From Nocardioides iriomotensis (lineage in GTDB: Bacteria; Actinomycetota; Actinomycetes; Propionibacteriales; Nocardioidaceae): 64,000 bases of DNA. Shown piece by piece: positions 1 through 7,413 of the stretch. The notes beneath the pieces were generated by a model. That model was not told the origin of the DNA, ran no database searches, and saw only the letters and a program-made list of their open reading frames with translations. Each line of letters starts with the position of its first letter. Position 1 is the first letter of the stretch. The stretch is from the NCBI RefSeq assembly GCF_004168035.1, contig NZ_SDPU01000023.1:220186-284185 (forward strand). Reading direction: 5' to 3'. The position numbers and the translations under genes were made by a program.

Positions 1-394
1 CCGCGCCGAGCTGCCAGTTGTCGCCGGTGACGAAGAACAGCAGGGCCGCGAAGGCGGCGCCGACCCAAGCGAAGCCGGCGAGCAGCTCCTTCTTCTTCGC
101 GGTGCGGTCCGCCAGCGCGCCGAGCGGCGGCAGGACCAGCGCGGACATCAGGGTGGAGAACGTGATGATGTAGGACGGCAGCGCTCCGGGCGCGACGGAC
201 AGACCCAGCACGCTGATCCGGTTGTCGACCGCGGCCTCGCGGGCGATCGCGATCAGGTACGGCGCGAACAGCACCGTGGTCACGGTGGTGACGTAGGCCG
301 AGTTGGCCCAGTCGTACCAGTACCAGGCCCGCTGCTCGCGGCGCCGGGCGATCGGCTCGAGGTCGGCGATCCCCCGGGGTCCGGTGCTGGTCAT
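1..394 (-). CDS. MFS transporter, UMF1/Atg22-like (partial, N-terminal part)
   Basis: The gene runs off the left edge, so only about 131 N-terminal residues are visible. They begin MTSTGPRGIADLEP, continue with a basic RRREQ-type stretch and an aromatic WYWYDWANSAY segment, and then show three hydrophobic helices. The YDWANSAY segment at the start of the first helix is characteristic of the UMF1 family of the major facilitator superfamily (bacterial relatives of Atg22). The loop with PPLGALADRTAKKKELL between helices 2 and 3 is the usual MFS cytoplasmic signature. The ATG overlaps the stop of the upstream glycerophosphodiesterase gene as ATGA, so the two are probably cotranscribed; export of a breakdown product is possible but is inference. 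Confidence 0.8.
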   Translation of the reverse strand, partial: MTSTGPRGIADLEPIARRREQRAWYWYDWANSAYVTTVTTVLFAPYLIAIAREAAVDNRISVLGLSVAPGALPSYIITFSTLMSALVLPPLGALADRTAKKKELLAGFAWVGAAFAALLFFVTGDNWQLGA

Positions 395-1224
395 GGTGCC
401 TCTCCCATCCACTGACCGCGTTGGGTCAGCACGTCGCGGAGCACATCGGTGCGGTCGGTCATGAGCCCGTCGACACCGAGGTCGAGGAGCTGGTGCATCT
501 CGGTCGGGTCGTCCACCGTCCAGACGTGGACGGGCCGGCCCAGCGCGTGCGCGCGGGACACGAGCTCCTCGGTGACGACGGTGACGCGGCCCCGGCGGTG
601 CGGCACCTGCAGTGCGTCGCCGGTGCCGCGCAGCCGGGCGGCCAGCGCGCGCGTCGGGGCGAGGCGGACGCCGGCGGCCGCCCGGGGGCCGCAGACGGTG
701 GCGACGGGCCGGTCGAGCAGCCTGCGGAACGTCCTGAGCCGCGCGTCGGAGAACGACGCGACACACACGCGGTCGTGGGCCTCGGCCCGGCGGACAAGGT
801 CGGCGAGGGGCCCGACCGCTGCGGGTGACTTGAGGTCCACGTTGAAGCGGGCGTCGGGGAACTCCTCGAGCAGCGAGGCGAACGTCGGGATCTCCTCGCG
901 GCCGCCGATGCGCGCCGCGCGGACGTCGACGTACGACATCTTCCCGACGCTGCCCGTCACGCCGGTCACCCGGTCGAGCACGTGGTCGTGGAAGGCCAGC
1001 AGGACGCCGTCGCGGGTCGCGTGCACGTCGGTCTCGAGGTAGCGGTAGCCGAGGGCGACGGCGTGCGCGAACGCCGCAAGGCTGTTCTCCAGCCCCTCGA
1101 TGTCCGGGTGGAACGCCCCACCGCGGTGCGCGAACGCCAGGACCGCCCCGGGCTGGTCGAGGCCGGCGTCGAGGTACGCGAAGCCCGTGCGGGGTCGTGT
1201 CACCCAGGCAGTATCGACGTTCAC
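391..1224 (-). CDS. Glycerophosphodiester phosphodiesterase
   Basis: A 277-residue GDPD-family TIM-barrel enzyme that hydrolyses glycerophosphodiesters to glycerol-3-phosphate and an alcohol. Visible motifs are HRGG near residue 34, ENSLAAF (metal-binding Glu), ETDVHATRDG and FHD (catalytic His), and a late VHVWTVDDP strand followed by GVDGLMTDRTD, all typical of GlpQ/UgpQ-like proteins. There is no clear signal peptide, so the enzyme is probably cytoplasmic. The GTG at 1224 is the longest start; a second GTG at 1203 lies 12 bases after a GATACT element and would make a near-leaderless message. It overlaps the MFS gene downstream by 4 bases. Confidence 0.88.
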   Translation of the reverse strand: MNVDTAWVTRPRTGFAYLDAGLDQPGAVLAFAHRGGAFHPDIEGLENSLAAFAHAVALGYRYLETDVHATRDGVLLAFHDHVLDRVTGVTGSVGKMSYVDVRAARIGGREEIPTFASLLEEFPDARFNVDLKSPAAVGPLADLVRRAEAHDRVCVASFSDARLRTFRRLLDRPVATVCGPRAAAGVRLAPTRALAARLRGTGDALQVPHRRGRVTVVTEELVSRAHALGRPVHVWTVDDPTEMHQLLDLGVDGLMTDRTDVLRDVLTQRGQWMGEAP

Positions 1225-1325
1225 ACGGCGATGGTGACGGAGAATCGCGGGTGCCGCATGAGCGGTGCTACTCAGGTCCGCGCGGCGACGGGACCGGCCT
1301 GGCCGGGCTGAGTATCGTCGGGTGC

Positions 1326-1604
1326 ATGACCGAGGCGACCGACGCGATGACCTGCCCGAAGTGCCACGCCGAGCTGGCCAGCCGCTCCGTCGGGGACGTG
1401 ACCGTCCACCAGTGCCCGCGGTGCTCGGGCATCTTCCTCGAGCGCGCGGACCTGTGGAACCTCGTCGACGCCGAGAACGACTGGCACGCCTCGCGCGACG
1501 CCGGCCCCGTGACGCAGCCGCTGCCGCGGATCACCGCCGACATGATCGCCCCGCCGCCCTCCGCCCCGAAGGCCCGGTCGTACGTCGAGTCGCTGTTCCT
1601 CTGA
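1326..1604 (+). CDS. Zinc-ribbon protein, TFIIB-type zinc finger family
   Basis: A 92-residue protein with two CxxC pairs (CPKC near residue 9 and CPRC near residue 29) followed by SGIFLERADLWNLV. This is the standard arrangement of the zf-TFIIB family of small bacterial proteins whose function is unknown. The rest is a short Pro-rich tail ending SYVESLFL. The ATG at 1326 is chosen because upstream in-frame codons are not protein-like and the zinc ribbon begins a few residues after it. It converges on the HTH-MurA gene with only 6 bases between the stops. Confidence 0.8.
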   Translation: MTEATDAMTCPKCHAELASRSVGDVTVHQCPRCSGIFLERADLWNLVDAENDWHASRDAGPVTQPLPRITADMIAPPPSAPKARSYVESLFL

Positions 1605-1610
1605 CCGGGC

Positions 1611-3137
1611 TCAGATGTCGCGGAACGTCTCGATGCTCGCGCCGAGGCTGTTCAGCCGCTCGGCGAGGTCCTCGTAGCCGCGGTTGATGACGTAGACCGA
1701 GCGCAGCACGGAGGTGCCCTTCGACGCCAGCATCGCCAGCAGGATCACCACGGCCGGGCGCAGCGCCGGCGGGCAGACGATCTCGGCGCCGGACCAGTGC
1801 GTCGGGCCCTCGATCATCACCCGGTGCGGGTCGAGCAGCTTGACCGCGGCGCCGAGCTTGGTGAGCTCGGTGAGGTAGATCGCGCGGTTCTCGTAGACCC
1901 AGTCGTGCAGCAGGGTCTGGCCCTGCGCGACCGCGGCGATCACCGCGAAGAACGGCAGGTTGTCGATGTTGAGGCCGGGGAACGGCATCGGGTGGATCTT
2001 GTCGATGGGGGAGTGCAGCGCGGAGACCTTGGTGGTGATGTCGACCAGGCGGGTCTGGCCGTTGGCGGCGACGTACTCCTCGCTCCGCTCGTAGACGAAC
2101 CCCATCTCCTCCAGCAGCGCGAGCTCGATCTCGAGGAACTCGATCGGCACCCGACGGATGGTGATCTCGGACTGGGTGACGATCGCGGCGGCCAGCAGCG
2201 ACATCGCCTCGATCGGGTCCTCCGACGGGGCGTAGTCGACGTCGACGTCGATCTCGGTGCGGCCGTGCACGGTCAGCGTGGTGGTGCCGATGCCGTCGAT
2301 GCGCACGCCGAGCTTCTCCAGGAAGAAGCACAGGTCCTGGACCATGTAGTTGGGGCTCGCGTTGCGGATCACGGTCACGCCCGGTTCGAGGGCGGCGGCG
2401 AGCAGGGCGTTCTCGGTGACGGTGTCGCCGCGCTCGGTGAGCACGATCGGTCGGGTCGGGGCGACGCTTCGGCTGACCGTGGCGTGGTAGCTGCCCTCGG
2501 TCGCCTTGACCTCCAGCCCGAACGGCCGCAGCGCGGCCATGTGCGGCTCGACCGTGCGGGTGCCGAGGTCGCAGCCGCCGGCGTACGGCAGCTCGAACGC
2601 GTCGCGACGGTGCATCAGCGGGCCGAGGAACATGATGATCGAGCGGGTACGGCGGGCCGCGGCCACGTCGATCGCGGCGAGGTCGAACTCGGCCGGCGGG
2701 ACCAGCTCCAGGTCGTTGTCCGCGTTGAGCCACGTGCACTGGACGCCGATGCTGGTGAGCACCTCGAGGAGCCGGTTGACCTCCTCGATCCGGGCCACCT
2801 TGCGCAGGGTGGTGCGGCCCTTGTTGAGCAGGGAGGCGGCGAGCAGGGCGACGCCGGCGTTCTTCGACGACTTCACGTCGATCGAGCCGGACAGGGTCGT
2901 CGGTCCGGTCACGCGCAGGTGCGTCGGACCGACGGTGCCGAGGGAGACCAGCTCGGAGTCGAGCGCCTCGCCGATCCGGGCGATCATCTCCAGGGAGAGG
3001 TTCTGGTGGCCCTTCTCGATGCGGTTGACGGCACTCTGGCTGGTGCTCAGCACGTCGGCGAGCTGGGTCTGGGTCCACCCGCGGTGCTTGCGGGCGTCGC
3101 GGATGAGGTTGCCGATCCGAGAGAGGTAGTCCGTCAT
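1611..3137 (-). CDS. XRE helix-turn-helix fused to MurA-like UDP-N-acetylglucosamine 1-carboxyvinyltransferase
   Basis: A 508-residue fusion. Residues 5-60 are an XRE/Cro-type helix-turn-helix (WTQTQLADVLSTSQSAVNRIEKG). From about residue 72 there is a full-length EPSP-synthase-fold enzyme of the MurA family, which transfers enolpyruvate from PEP to UDP-GlcNAc in peptidoglycan synthesis. Lys92-Asn93 match the KN pair of MurA and Cys189 in GGCDLG matches the fosfomycin-target cysteine, but the usual RP after the loop is RT, and the region corresponding to the catalytic Asp (PFPGLNIDN) is altered. The late ENR motif is kept. It may be a second, regulated MurA-like enzyme rather than the housekeeping one. 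A perfect palindrome lies 11 bases upstream of the ATG, suggesting autoregulation. Confidence 0.85.
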   Translation of the reverse strand: MTDYLSRIGNLIRDARKHRGWTQTQLADVLSTSQSAVNRIEKGHQNLSLEMIARIGEALDSELVSLGTVGPTHLRVTGPTTLSGSIDVKSSKNAGVALLAASLLNKGRTTLRKVARIEEVNRLLEVLTSIGVQCTWLNADNDLELVPPAEFDLAAIDVAAARRTRSIIMFLGPLMHRRDAFELPYAGGCDLGTRTVEPHMAALRPFGLEVKATEGSYHATVSRSVAPTRPIVLTERGDTVTENALLAAALEPGVTVIRNASPNYMVQDLCFFLEKLGVRIDGIGTTTLTVHGRTEIDVDVDYAPSEDPIEAMSLLAAAIVTQSEITIRRVPIEFLEIELALLEEMGFVYERSEEYVAANGQTRLVDITTKVSALHSPIDKIHPMPFPGLNIDNLPFFAVIAAVAQGQTLLHDWVYENRAIYLTELTKLGAAVKLLDPHRVMIEGPTHWSGAEIVCPPALRPAVVILLAMLASKGTSVLRSVYVINRGYEDLAERLNSLGASIETFRDI

Positions 3138-3148
3138 AGCCGCGACGA

Positions 3149-3166
3149 TATCTCAGATATGAGATA
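3149..3166. promoter_or_regulatory. Palindromic operator candidate in front of the HTH-MurA gene
   Basis: TATCTCA-GATA-TGAGATA, a perfect 7-4-7 inverted repeat in an otherwise GC-rich stretch, ending 11 bases before the ATG at 3137. Its position next to a gene that encodes its own helix-turn-helix points to autoregulation. The AT-rich core may also supply the -10 element. Confidence 0.6.
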
Positions 3167-3199
3167 GGTCAACGCAGGCGCGGCGGGACCTTCGTCACG

Positions 3200-3640
3200 C
3201 TAGCCCGAGCCGGGGGAGAGGAGCCGGCGCACCGCGCTGTGGGCACCGATGCCGAGCCCGCCCCCGAGCACGGCCGGCACCAGGCACAGGGGCAGGAGCA
3301 GGGCCGCGAACCCGCCGGCGTTGACGATCCCGGCGAGGTCGAGCGATGCGTCCGGCGTGGGGGCGAACGTCGCCACCACCAGCGCCGCGACCACGACGCT
3401 GCCGAACCAGCGGGTGGCGATGGCGAGCAGCCCGTCGGCACCGCCCGGTCGCCCGGCGAGCACGCCGTCGACCACGCCCCACGCCAGCGACAGCAGCCCG
3501 ACGAGGGGGACCAGCACGTACAGGCCGCCGGCGTCGTCGCTGCGAGGGCCCGCGAACTGCCACGCCACAAGGAGCCACGCACCCGCCACGACCAGGCCGC
3601 GCACGACGACGTACAGCGCGGACCGGACCCCCATGGGCAC
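3200..3640 (-). CDS. Small integral membrane protein, function unknown
   Basis: A 146-residue hydrophobic protein. I count about four membrane segments: residues 8-28 (ALYVVVRGLVVAGAWLLVAW), 40-60, 78-95 and 105-130. It ends in a short basic tail. I do not recognise a family. Codon use and hydrophobicity pattern favour this frame over the alternatives. It is divergent from the dehydrogenase gene downstream and separated from the HTH-MurA gene by about 60 bases, so it appears to be a single-gene unit. Confidence 0.6.
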   Translation of the reverse strand: MPMGVRSALYVVVRGLVVAGAWLLVAWQFAGPRSDDAGGLYVLVPLVGLLSLAWGVVDGVLAGRPGGADGLLAIATRWFGSVVVAALVVATFAPTPDASLDLAGIVNAGGFAALLLPLCLVPAVLGGGLGIGAHSAVRRLLSPGSG

Positions 3641-3682
3641 CAGTGTGCCGCGTGCTCACCGCCCGGTGGCAGGATCGGCGCC

Positions 3683-4699
3683 ATGCGCGCAACGACGATC
3701 CACGCTCCCGGCGACATCCGTCTCGAGGAGCGCCCCGCACCGACGATCACCGCGCCGCACCAGGCCGTGGTGAAGGTCCTGGCCGGATGCATCTGCGGCT
3801 CCGACCTGTGGCCCTACCGCGGCGAGAACCCGATCGACGCCGGCGCGACGATCGGCCACGAGTGCGTCGGCGTTATCGAGGAGGTCGGCGCCGACGTGCG
3901 GTCCTTCCGGCCCGGTGACTTCGTGATCGTGCCGTTCGTGCACTGCGACAACACTTGCCCGCACTGCGCGGCCGGGATGACGTCGGCCTGCCGGCACCAG
4001 GGGTTCACCAGCAGCGGCCAGGCGGAGTACTCCCTGGTGCACCAGGCTGACGGCTCGCTGGTGAAGACCGACGGGATGCCCGACGACTCGCTGATCCCGT
4101 CGCTGCTGACGCTCTCCGACGTGATGGCCACCGGCTGGCACGCGGCCGTCGCGGCCGGAGTCACGGAGGGCTCCACCGCGGTCGTCGTCGGGGACGGCGC
4201 CGTCGGGCTGTGCGGTGTCCTCGCCGCCGTCGAGCTCGGGGCCGAGCGCGTCGTCGCGATGTCGCGGCACGAGCCGCGGCAGAAGATCGCCGAGCAGTTC
4301 GGCGCCACGCACATCGTCGCCGAGCGCGGCGAGGAGGGGGAGCAGGCCGTCCTCGACCTGACCGACGGCGTCGGCGCCGACGCCGTGCTCGAGTGCGTCG
4401 GCAACGACCCGGCGATCCAGACGGCGTTCAAGGTCGCCCGGCCCGGCTCGACGGTCGGCTTCGTCGGCGTGCCGCACGGCATCGAGCTGCCGGTCCGGCG
4501 GATGTTCGGCAAGAACATCGGCCTCGCCGGCGGGATGGCCCCGGTGCGCACGTACCTCCCGGACCTGCTCGACCGGGTGCTGTCCGGCCGCATCGACCCG
4601 GGGCTGGTCTTCGACCTGACCCTGCCGCTGGACGAGGTCGCCGACGGCTACCGCGCCATGGACGAGCGTCGCGCGATCAAGGTGCTGCTGCGGCCCTGA
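3683..4699 (+). CDS. Zinc-dependent alcohol dehydrogenase family protein
   Basis: A 338-residue medium-chain dehydrogenase. The catalytic zinc site is seen as CGSDLWPYRG followed by GHECVGVIEEVG. The structural zinc lobe has the four cysteines in CDNTCPHCAAGMTSAC (about residues 90-105), and the nucleotide-binding fold has VVVGDGAVGLCGV near residue 170. It is of the threonine-dehydrogenase/glutathione-independent class by general layout and should oxidise an alcohol with NAD(P). ATG 3683 follows an AGGATCGG ribosome-binding-like stretch and begins the conserved N-terminal strand (MRATTIHAPGDIR). The long upstream in-frame extension lies antisense to the membrane-protein gene and is rejected. 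Substrate unknown. Confidence 0.87.
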   Translation: MRATTIHAPGDIRLEERPAPTITAPHQAVVKVLAGCICGSDLWPYRGENPIDAGATIGHECVGVIEEVGADVRSFRPGDFVIVPFVHCDNTCPHCAAGMTSACRHQGFTSSGQAEYSLVHQADGSLVKTDGMPDDSLIPSLLTLSDVMATGWHAAVAAGVTEGSTAVVVGDGAVGLCGVLAAVELGAERVVAMSRHEPRQKIAEQFGATHIVAERGEEGEQAVLDLTDGVGADAVLECVGNDPAIQTAFKVARPGSTVGFVGVPHGIELPVRRMFGKNIGLAGGMAPVRTYLPDLLDRVLSGRIDPGLVFDLTLPLDEVADGYRAMDERRAIKVLLRP

Positions 4700-4751
4700 G
4701 CCGCAAGGAAGGTCAAGCCGTCCGGCGGCGTACCGGCGTAGCGTCGCGCCC

Positions 4752-5276
4752 ATGAGGGAGACGCCCGACGAGATCACCCGGCTGCAGGACCTGCTCGACC
4801 GCTCGCACGCGCAGGCGACCGAGCACCTCCGCGCGATCATCCACGGCGACCGGGTGCTCAGGGCCGACGACCTCGTCGCCCTGCTCACCGGCATGCGGGT
4901 GCTGTCGCTGGCCACCGTGACCGCCGAGGGGCACCCGCGGGTCAGCGCCGTCGACGGCCACTTCCTGCACGCCACCTGGTCGTTCAGCACCAGCGGCACC
5001 GCGGCCAAGGCCCGGCACATGAAGGCACGGCCGGACGTCAGCGTCGCGCACGTCGACAACGAGAAGCTGGCCGTGTTCAGCCACGGACGCGTCGAGCCGC
5101 TGGCCGAGGACGACCCGGAGTGGGACGAGACGCTGGCGTACTGGACCGGCCACTACGGCAGCTCGCCGCTGTCGTGGGGCGACGAGATCGTGCTGTACCG
5201 CTACATGCCGCACTGGATGGTCGGCTACGCCTGGAAGCGCGCGGAGCTGATGGCCGAGCGGGGCCTCGACCGGTGA
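4752..5276 (+). CDS. Pyridoxamine 5'-phosphate oxidase-like FMN-binding protein
   Basis: A 174-residue split-barrel flavoprotein. The core strand VLSLATVTAEGHPRVSAVDGHF near residues 50-71, then STSGTAAKARHMKARPDVSVAHV, is the flavin-binding pattern of PNPOx-like proteins, including the Lys-ArgHis turn between strands. The N-terminal helix (residues 1-35) precedes the domain. Such proteins are often FMN- or F420-dependent reductases or haem-related, and the exact reaction is not visible here. Its stop overlaps the start of the MmcQ-like gene as GTGA, so the two should be made together. Confidence 0.8.
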   Translation: MRETPDEITRLQDLLDRSHAQATEHLRAIIHGDRVLRADDLVALLTGMRVLSLATVTAEGHPRVSAVDGHFLHATWSFSTSGTAAKARHMKARPDVSVAHVDNEKLAVFSHGRVEPLAEDDPEWDETLAYWTGHYGSSPLSWGDEIVLYRYMPHWMVGYAWKRAELMAERGLDR

Positions 5277-5683
5277 CCACCTGGGACGAGCTGGAGCAGG
5301 TGGTGCTGGCCTGGCCGGAGACGACGAGCACGCCGTCGTACGGCGGCTTCCCCGCGCTGCGCGTCAACAAGAAGCTCTTCGCCCGGCTGCGCGGCGAGAT
5401 GGCCGACGACGTCGACGACCTCACCGGGGCGCCGTACGGCGAGGTGCTGATGGTCGGCGTCGGCGACCTGGGCGAGAAGGCGGCGCTGCTCGCCGACGAC
5501 CCCGAGCAGTTCTTCACCGTGCCGCACTACGACGGCTACCCGGGCGTGCTGGTGCGCCTGGCCCGCGCCGACGACGCCGTCGTGCGAGAGCTGCTGCTCG
5601 ACAGCTGGTGGCGCACGGCGCCCAAGCGCGCGCAGAAGGCCTACGAGGAGCAGTTCGGACCGCTGCCGTCGCCACCCGGCTAG
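5273..5683 (+). CDS. MmcQ/YjbR family protein
   Basis: A 136-residue protein with the MmcQ/YjbR-like DNA-binding-fold signature: WDELEQVVLAWPETTST near the start, GFPALRVNKKLFARL, an EQFFTVPHYDGYPGVLVRL segment and a C-terminal DSWWRTAPKRAQKAYEE. The fold has a double-wing look, but no reaction or ligand is firmly known for the family. The GTG start is fixed by the GTGA overlap with the preceding gene. The next gene starts only 9 bases downstream, so all three may form one operon. Confidence 0.78.
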   Translation: MTTWDELEQVVLAWPETTSTPSYGGFPALRVNKKLFARLRGEMADDVDDLTGAPYGEVLMVGVGDLGEKAALLADDPEQFFTVPHYDGYPGVLVRLARADDAVVRELLLDSWWRTAPKRAQKAYEEQFGPLPSPPG

Positions 5684-5692
5684 GGTCGCCGG

Positions 5693-6325
5693 ATGGTGGT
5701 GCGTGCGGTGGTGATGGACCTGGGCGACGTGCTCGAACGCGTGGGAGACGACGCCTGGCCGACCCGGTGGGCCGAGCGCTGGGCCGGCGAGGCCGGGCTC
5801 GACCTCGACGGGCTGGACACCGCGCTGGCCAGGCACGAGCCCGTCGGCGACCTGGTCACGGGCGCGGCGTCGGAGGCCGACTTCCGAACGGCGTACGCCG
5901 CCGCGCTCGGGCTGAGCGACGAGCAGGCGGCCGCGATGATGGCGGAGATGTGGGACGGCTACTGCGGCGAGCTCGACGTGCCGCTGCACGAGTTCTGGCT
6001 CTCGCTGCGCGAACGCGGCGTCCGCCTCGGGATCTTGTCGAACTCCATGGACGGGGCTCGTCGCGAGGAAGGCCGCCGCTACGGCTTCCCGGACCAGGTC
6101 GACGTGCTCGTGTACTCGCACGAGGTCGGCCTGGCCAAGCCCGACCCGGCCATCTACGCGCTCACCACGGAGCGGCTCGGCGTCCGGCCGGACGAGGTCG
6201 CCTTCCTCGACGACAGTGCCACCAACGTCGCCGCCGCGCAGACCCACGGGTGGCACGCGATGGTGCACGACAACACGCACCAGTCGATCGCGTGGCTGCG
6301 CGAGCTGCTGGACGGGGAGGCCTGA
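5693..6325 (+). CDS. HAD-superfamily hydrolase (subfamily IA)
   Basis: A 210-residue HAD hydrolase. Motif I is VMDLGDVL, where the second Asp of the usual DxD is Gly, as in many YihX and epoxide-hydrolase-N-terminal relatives. Motif II is LGILSNS, the Lys motif is LAKPDPAIY, and motif IV is VAFLDDSATNV. The helical cap lies at about residues 15-90. The acceptor Asp is retained, and loss of the second acidic residue suggests a specialised or weak phosphatase. It closes the putative operon that starts at 4752. Confidence 0.82.
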   Translation: MVVRAVVMDLGDVLERVGDDAWPTRWAERWAGEAGLDLDGLDTALARHEPVGDLVTGAASEADFRTAYAAALGLSDEQAAAMMAEMWDGYCGELDVPLHEFWLSLRERGVRLGILSNSMDGARREEGRRYGFPDQVDVLVYSHEVGLAKPDPAIYALTTERLGVRPDEVAFLDDSATNVAAAQTHGWHAMVHDNTHQSIAWLRELLDGEA

Positions 6326-6658
6326 GTTATGTCAACCCCGCCGGAGTGTGGTCACTGAGGACGGAGAGAGCGGCAGTCGGCCCGAGGTCCGGGCCCTGCG
6401 CGCGTGACTGGTGGCCTCCGGTGCTGGCGTCGGCTGGCGCTCGTCGGGCGACGTCGTCAAAGCGTCGGTGCTGTCGTGGGAACGCCGCAGGGAGGATGCC
6501 GGCAGGTGCAGGGAGCATCGGCGGAGGTTTCGAGGGGCTCAGGGCAGCCCCTTCTCCGGAGTCGCCGCCTCCTGCGTAGTTCGCCGATAAGCGACATTAT
6601 GTCAACTACCGTGGATTCCGGAACGGACCGCCCTGGGCCGCCCTCCCCGCTGTCCCTG
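6326..6658. other. Gene-poor interval with a TTATGTCAAC direct repeat
   Basis: No convincing gene is visible in these about 330 bases. TTATGTCAAC occurs at 6327-6336 and again at 6597-6606, exactly 270 bases apart. The second copy is part of an 11-base palindrome GACATTATGTC (6593-6603) preceded by CGATAAGC. The first copy starts right after the HAD gene's stop codon. This may be the scar of a small mobile element or a recombination site; the short open frames within are not protein-like. Confidence 0.4.
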
Positions 6659-7342
6659 CTATCCGTTGAGCAGGTCGGCCGCTGCTTCGCGCACCCGGTC
6701 GAGACTGCCGAGCTGCTCGTCGAGCACCTGGGCGGCGACGCCACGGCCTTCGCGGACGAGTGCCAGCAGCACGTGCGCCGGCGCGACCTCGTCGCTGCCC
6801 AGGTGCCGGGCCTCGCGGACGGCGATCTGCATGACCTTCAGCGCCCGGGCCGTGAGCCCGGGCGTCCGGGTGACGTCCAGGGCTCCCTCGCCGACGATCT
6901 CCAGCGCGGCGTCCATCGCGGCGTCGGCGGTGAGGCCGACCGCCGCGGCGACGCGTCCCGGCGGCAGCGCCAGCACGCCCACGAGCAGGTGCTCGGTGCC
7001 GACGTAGTGGTGCCGGTGCGCGCGCGCCCGCTCCTGGGCGATCCGCACGGCCGTCCGGACGTCGGCGTCGTACCCCTCCAGGTCACCCTGGTCGGGTTCG
7101 TCGGCGCGCGACTGAGCGCGCTGCTGGGCGGCCTGCTTGCTCACCCCCATCGCCGCGCCGATCTCCGACCACGACGCCCCCTCGGCGCGAGCCCTCTCCA
7201 CGAAGTGCCCCACCAGGTCGTCGGCGGCCTCGGTCAGCTCCCGCGAGCCGAGCACCGCCAGGGACAGCAACCGCAGCGCGCTCCCCTGTGGCGCCGACGT
7301 CTCGACCTGCGCGACGAGCTCTTCGAGCGACACGTTGACCAT
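6659..7342 (-). CDS. Clp N-terminal (Clp-R) domain protein with a helix-turn-helix-like segment
   Basis: A 227-residue protein. Residues 38-75 contain WSEIGAAMGVSKQAAQQRAQ, a helix-turn-helix-like segment. Residues 88-225 carry the two repeats of the ClpA/ClpC substrate-binding N domain: ARAHRHHYVGTEHLLVGVLA, then ALKVMQIAVREARHLGSDEVAPAHVLLALVREG. No AAA+ ATPase follows, so this is not a Clp chaperone. Such stand-alone proteins may be adaptors or, with the HTH, transcription regulators. Five phased GTCAA-type half-sites sit at and just upstream of its start, so autoregulation is plausible. Confidence 0.78.
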   Translation of the reverse strand: MVNVSLEELVAQVETSAPQGSALRLLSLAVLGSRELTEAADDLVGHFVERARAEGASWSEIGAAMGVSKQAAQQRAQSRADEPDQGDLEGYDADVRTAVRIAQERARAHRHHYVGTEHLLVGVLALPPGRVAAAVGLTADAAMDAALEIVGEGALDVTRTPGLTARALKVMQIAVREARHLGSDEVAPAHVLLALVREGRGVAAQVLDEQLGSLDRVREAAADLLNG

Positions 7343-7390
7343 GTGTCAAGGATGACTTGACGGCACCTGGTCGTCAAGAGTGAGTTGACG
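7334..7390. promoter_or_regulatory. Operator array of GTCAA half-sites between the Clp-N and methyltransferase genes
   Basis: GTCAAG-GATGA-CTTGAC occupies 7345-7361, and CGTCAA-N7-TTGACG occupies 7372-7390. A further GTTGAC half-site is inside the first codons of the Clp-N gene at 7334-7339. Half-sites step by 11 bases (7334, 7345, 7356, then 7373, 7384), so they face the same side of the helix within each group. The divergent methyltransferase start is 24 bases beyond. Confidence 0.6.
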
Positions 7391-7413
7391 GCCCCGCGGG
7401 CTACGGTCGCTCC

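Noticed and set aside
1797..3167. 456-residue frame antisense to the HTH-MurA gene
   Set aside because: Composition is dominated by Asp/Gly/Arg/Leu/Val typical of a mirror frame in GC-rich DNA; no domain; the minus-strand gene has clear MurA motifs.
7345..7390. HspR/HAIR operator (CTTGAGT-N7-ACTCAAG)
   Set aside because: The half-sites resemble HAIR, but orientation and spacing differ (GTCAAG-N5-CTTGAC), so I do not call HspR control.
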